Source: a gamma proteobacterium symbiont of Taylorina sp. (GTDB lineage: Bacteria > Pseudomonadota > Gammaproteobacteria > GRL18). Taken from it: a DNA stretch of 57,678 bases. The translations under genes and the position numbers were made by a program. The notes under the pieces are model-generated. The model had not been told where the DNA came from, did not search any database, and saw nothing but the letters and a program-made list of their open reading frames with translations. Location of the stretch: positions 1-57,678 of the forward strand of contig JAHXIV010000009.1 of NCBI GenBank assembly GCA_025655455.1, written 5' to 3'. Positions 56,627-57,678 of this stretch are shown piece after piece. How positions within the stretch are numbered: position 1 is the stretch's first letter; each line of letters begins with the position of its first letter.

Positions 56627-57382
56627 ATCGCACACCAATACGACAGTGACTTGGAGTTTTTAAAGAAAATCAAGTCAGATGATCTTGAGAATATAGTTGA
56701 TTGCCTTACTCATGACAAGAATGGGAGAGTAAGGTTCACAGAGAAGTTGACGAGGTCAGATGCTTATAAGACTTATCACCCAGATCATAATCAATACTGG
56801 GAATTAATAGCCGATGAAATACAACACTATGGTGCTAATTCATTTGCAACAATGCTGCGTGGTGGCAAGGGTGTTGAGTACAAAGAAGTTCTAACGGATG
56901 TATGCGACAAAATGAAAGTTAACTACAACAGTGATTCAAGTGTTGAAAAAATTGAAAACAACCTGCTGATGAAAATTCTCACTGATGAAATTGAAAACAT
57001 GACTCCAGAGGAATTAAAAGAACTTGCCCAATCTACAGGTGTAACAAATATCGTCAACATAACTCCTGAAGTCATGCTTGCTGTGTTTCAGGCTTTATTC
57101 CATGCAGGAGGTTTTAAGTCTTATCACCTTACCTTGATGATAGTGAATGCTTTTATGAATACACTTCTAGGTAGAAGCTTGTCCCTTTCAGGTAATCTTG
57201 CACTTACTAGAACATTGGCAGTTCTGACTGGACCAATTGGCTGGGGTATTACTGGTTTGTGGACTACCATTGATGTTGCAGGGCCAGCTTATCGAGTGAC
57301 CATCCCTGCCGTTATTCAAGTGGCCGTTTTACGTCAAAAATGTCTTTACGAAAAGCACACAGCTGAGGTTGGGGTTAAATAA
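56627..57382 (+). CDS. YaaW-family (DUF3944/UPF0174) protein with non-standard start
   Basis: 251 residues if read from ATC at 56627-56629. The family opening (D-S-D-L-E-F-L) is reached only from this point: the sequence reads A-H-Q-Y-D-S-D-L-E-F-L. AGGAG lies 6 bases before this ATC, the right distance. The first usual start codon is the TTG at 56651, which would remove part of the conserved opening. The rest matches YaaW: CLTHDKNGRVRFTEKL, NQYWELIADEIQHYGANS, GKGVEYKEVL and AYRVTIPAVIQVAVLRQK at the end. Function unknown. ATC initiation is rare, so the start is either real and weak, or mutated from ATG. Confidence 0.8.
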   Translation: MAHQYDSDLEFLKKIKSDDLENIVDCLTHDKNGRVRFTEKLTRSDAYKTYHPDHNQYWELIADEIQHYGANSFATMLRGGKGVEYKEVLTDVCDKMKVNYNSDSSVEKIENNLLMKILTDEIENMTPEELKELAQSTGVTNIVNITPEVMLAVFQALFHAGGFKSYHLTLMIVNAFMNTLLGRSLSLSGNLALTRTLAVLTGPIGWGITGLWTTIDVAGPAYRVTIPAVIQVAVLRQKCLYEKHTAEVGVK

Positions 57383-57599
57383 TCAGCTAACAATTTGCTC
57401 CAGTTGAGTTACAGTCAACTGAGCAAGGCGTTCCTGAGTTACTGCTTCCAAAGTTTATTTTATAACCCGAAAAATTACTCAAATGTCAGCTTAGGGACGG
57501 ATGCTGTAATTTTCATCCGTTTCACAGTTTAAAAATTCAACTTACCCATTCAACGACACTATTGACCTTAAACGGTTATTCACACTCTAATTAATCGAT
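57383..57599. other. Short gap, no gene seen
   Basis: 217 bases between the YaaW-like gene and the hairpin at 57608. No gene or clear site. The direct follow-on sequence (CTAATTAATCGATAGG) is AT-rich. Confidence 0.4.
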
Positions 57600-57600
57600 A

Positions 57601-57678
57601 GGTAAACCCCCAGCTATGCTGGGGAGACTCTCATAGGTTTTACCTTTACAGTAGTATGCTTTACCTTTAAGTTTCGAC
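57601..57678 (+). mobile_element. Possible end of an IS200/IS605-type element
   Basis: CCCCAGC (57608-57614) and GCTGGGG (57618-57624) form a perfect 7-bp stem with a TAT loop, followed by AGACTCTCATAGG and a T/A-rich stretch with repeated TTTACCTTTA and ACAGTAGTATGC. This resembles the subterminal hairpin and leader of IS200-like elements as I recall them. The transposase would lie beyond the right edge, so it is not seen. Confidence 0.4.

Overview
The window comes from an AT-rich gammaproteobacterium. The evidence is gene order and protein flavour: hemA-prfA-prmC, rpe-gph-trpE-trpG-trpD, priA, pilU, nudE/yrfG, djlA, thiC and an operon-like moaE/moaD set beside moaC. A TsuA-type (YeeE/YedE) sulfur-compound permease and cysQ fit sulfur-active relatives (Thiotrichales-like), but the species cannot be fixed from sequence alone. 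I saw no rRNA, tRNA or CRISPR.

Layout. 1-1820 is a decay zone: a broken tyrosine recombinase, a broken AhpD/carboxymuconolactone-decarboxylase-like gene and a truncated divergent AraC-type regulator. 1.9-7.4 kb holds three secreted polysaccharide-acting proteins (GH114-like glycosidase, beta-helix protein, GDSL/SGNH esterase with a C-terminal propeller) that share one small module with a D-W-W motif. 7.4-16.3 kb has a hemerythrin-like protein, Pcm, the sulfur permease, ThiC, a LapG-like cysteine peptidase whose 3' end is duplicated around a DUF4143 remnant, and a large secreted zinc metallopeptidase. 16.7-34.6 kb is mostly housekeeping: PriA, fructosamine kinase, a lone FliL-like protein, PilU, CysQ, NudE, YrfG, TrpDGE, Gph, Rpe, a FapA protein, DjlA and YjbQ. 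34.8-45.6 kb has an FGE-like protein, a CBS protein, HemA, RF1, PrmC (carrying a duplicated palindromic insertion inside its coding sequence), a Na+/H+ antiporter, molybdopterin genes and a second GH114-like protein.

The most striking part is 46.9-56.3 kb. On the minus strand lies a three-gene sensory set: PhnD-like periplasmic binding protein, hybrid histidine kinase with REC and Hpt domains, and a LuxO-like sigma-54 activator. Facing it on the plus strand is an exopolysaccharide set: single-domain response regulator, STAS-sugar transferase fusion, GT4-type and GT2-type glycosyltransferases. The shared gap contains two divergent, well-formed sigma-54 (-24/-12) promoter matches and, almost midway, a dyad matching the Vibrio LuxO operator as I recall it. 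I infer a self-contained circuit in which a periplasmic ligand controls exopolysaccharide synthesis, and probably the sensor operon itself, through sigma-54.

Palindromic repeats are a second theme: a perfect 34-bp-arm hairpin next to nudE, a degenerate relative between hemA and prfA, a 23-bp-arm hairpin in front of thiC, and an unrelated palindromic unit tandemly inserted in frame in prmC. The window ends with a YaaW-family gene that lacks a normal start codon and what may be the edge of an IS200/IS605-type element.
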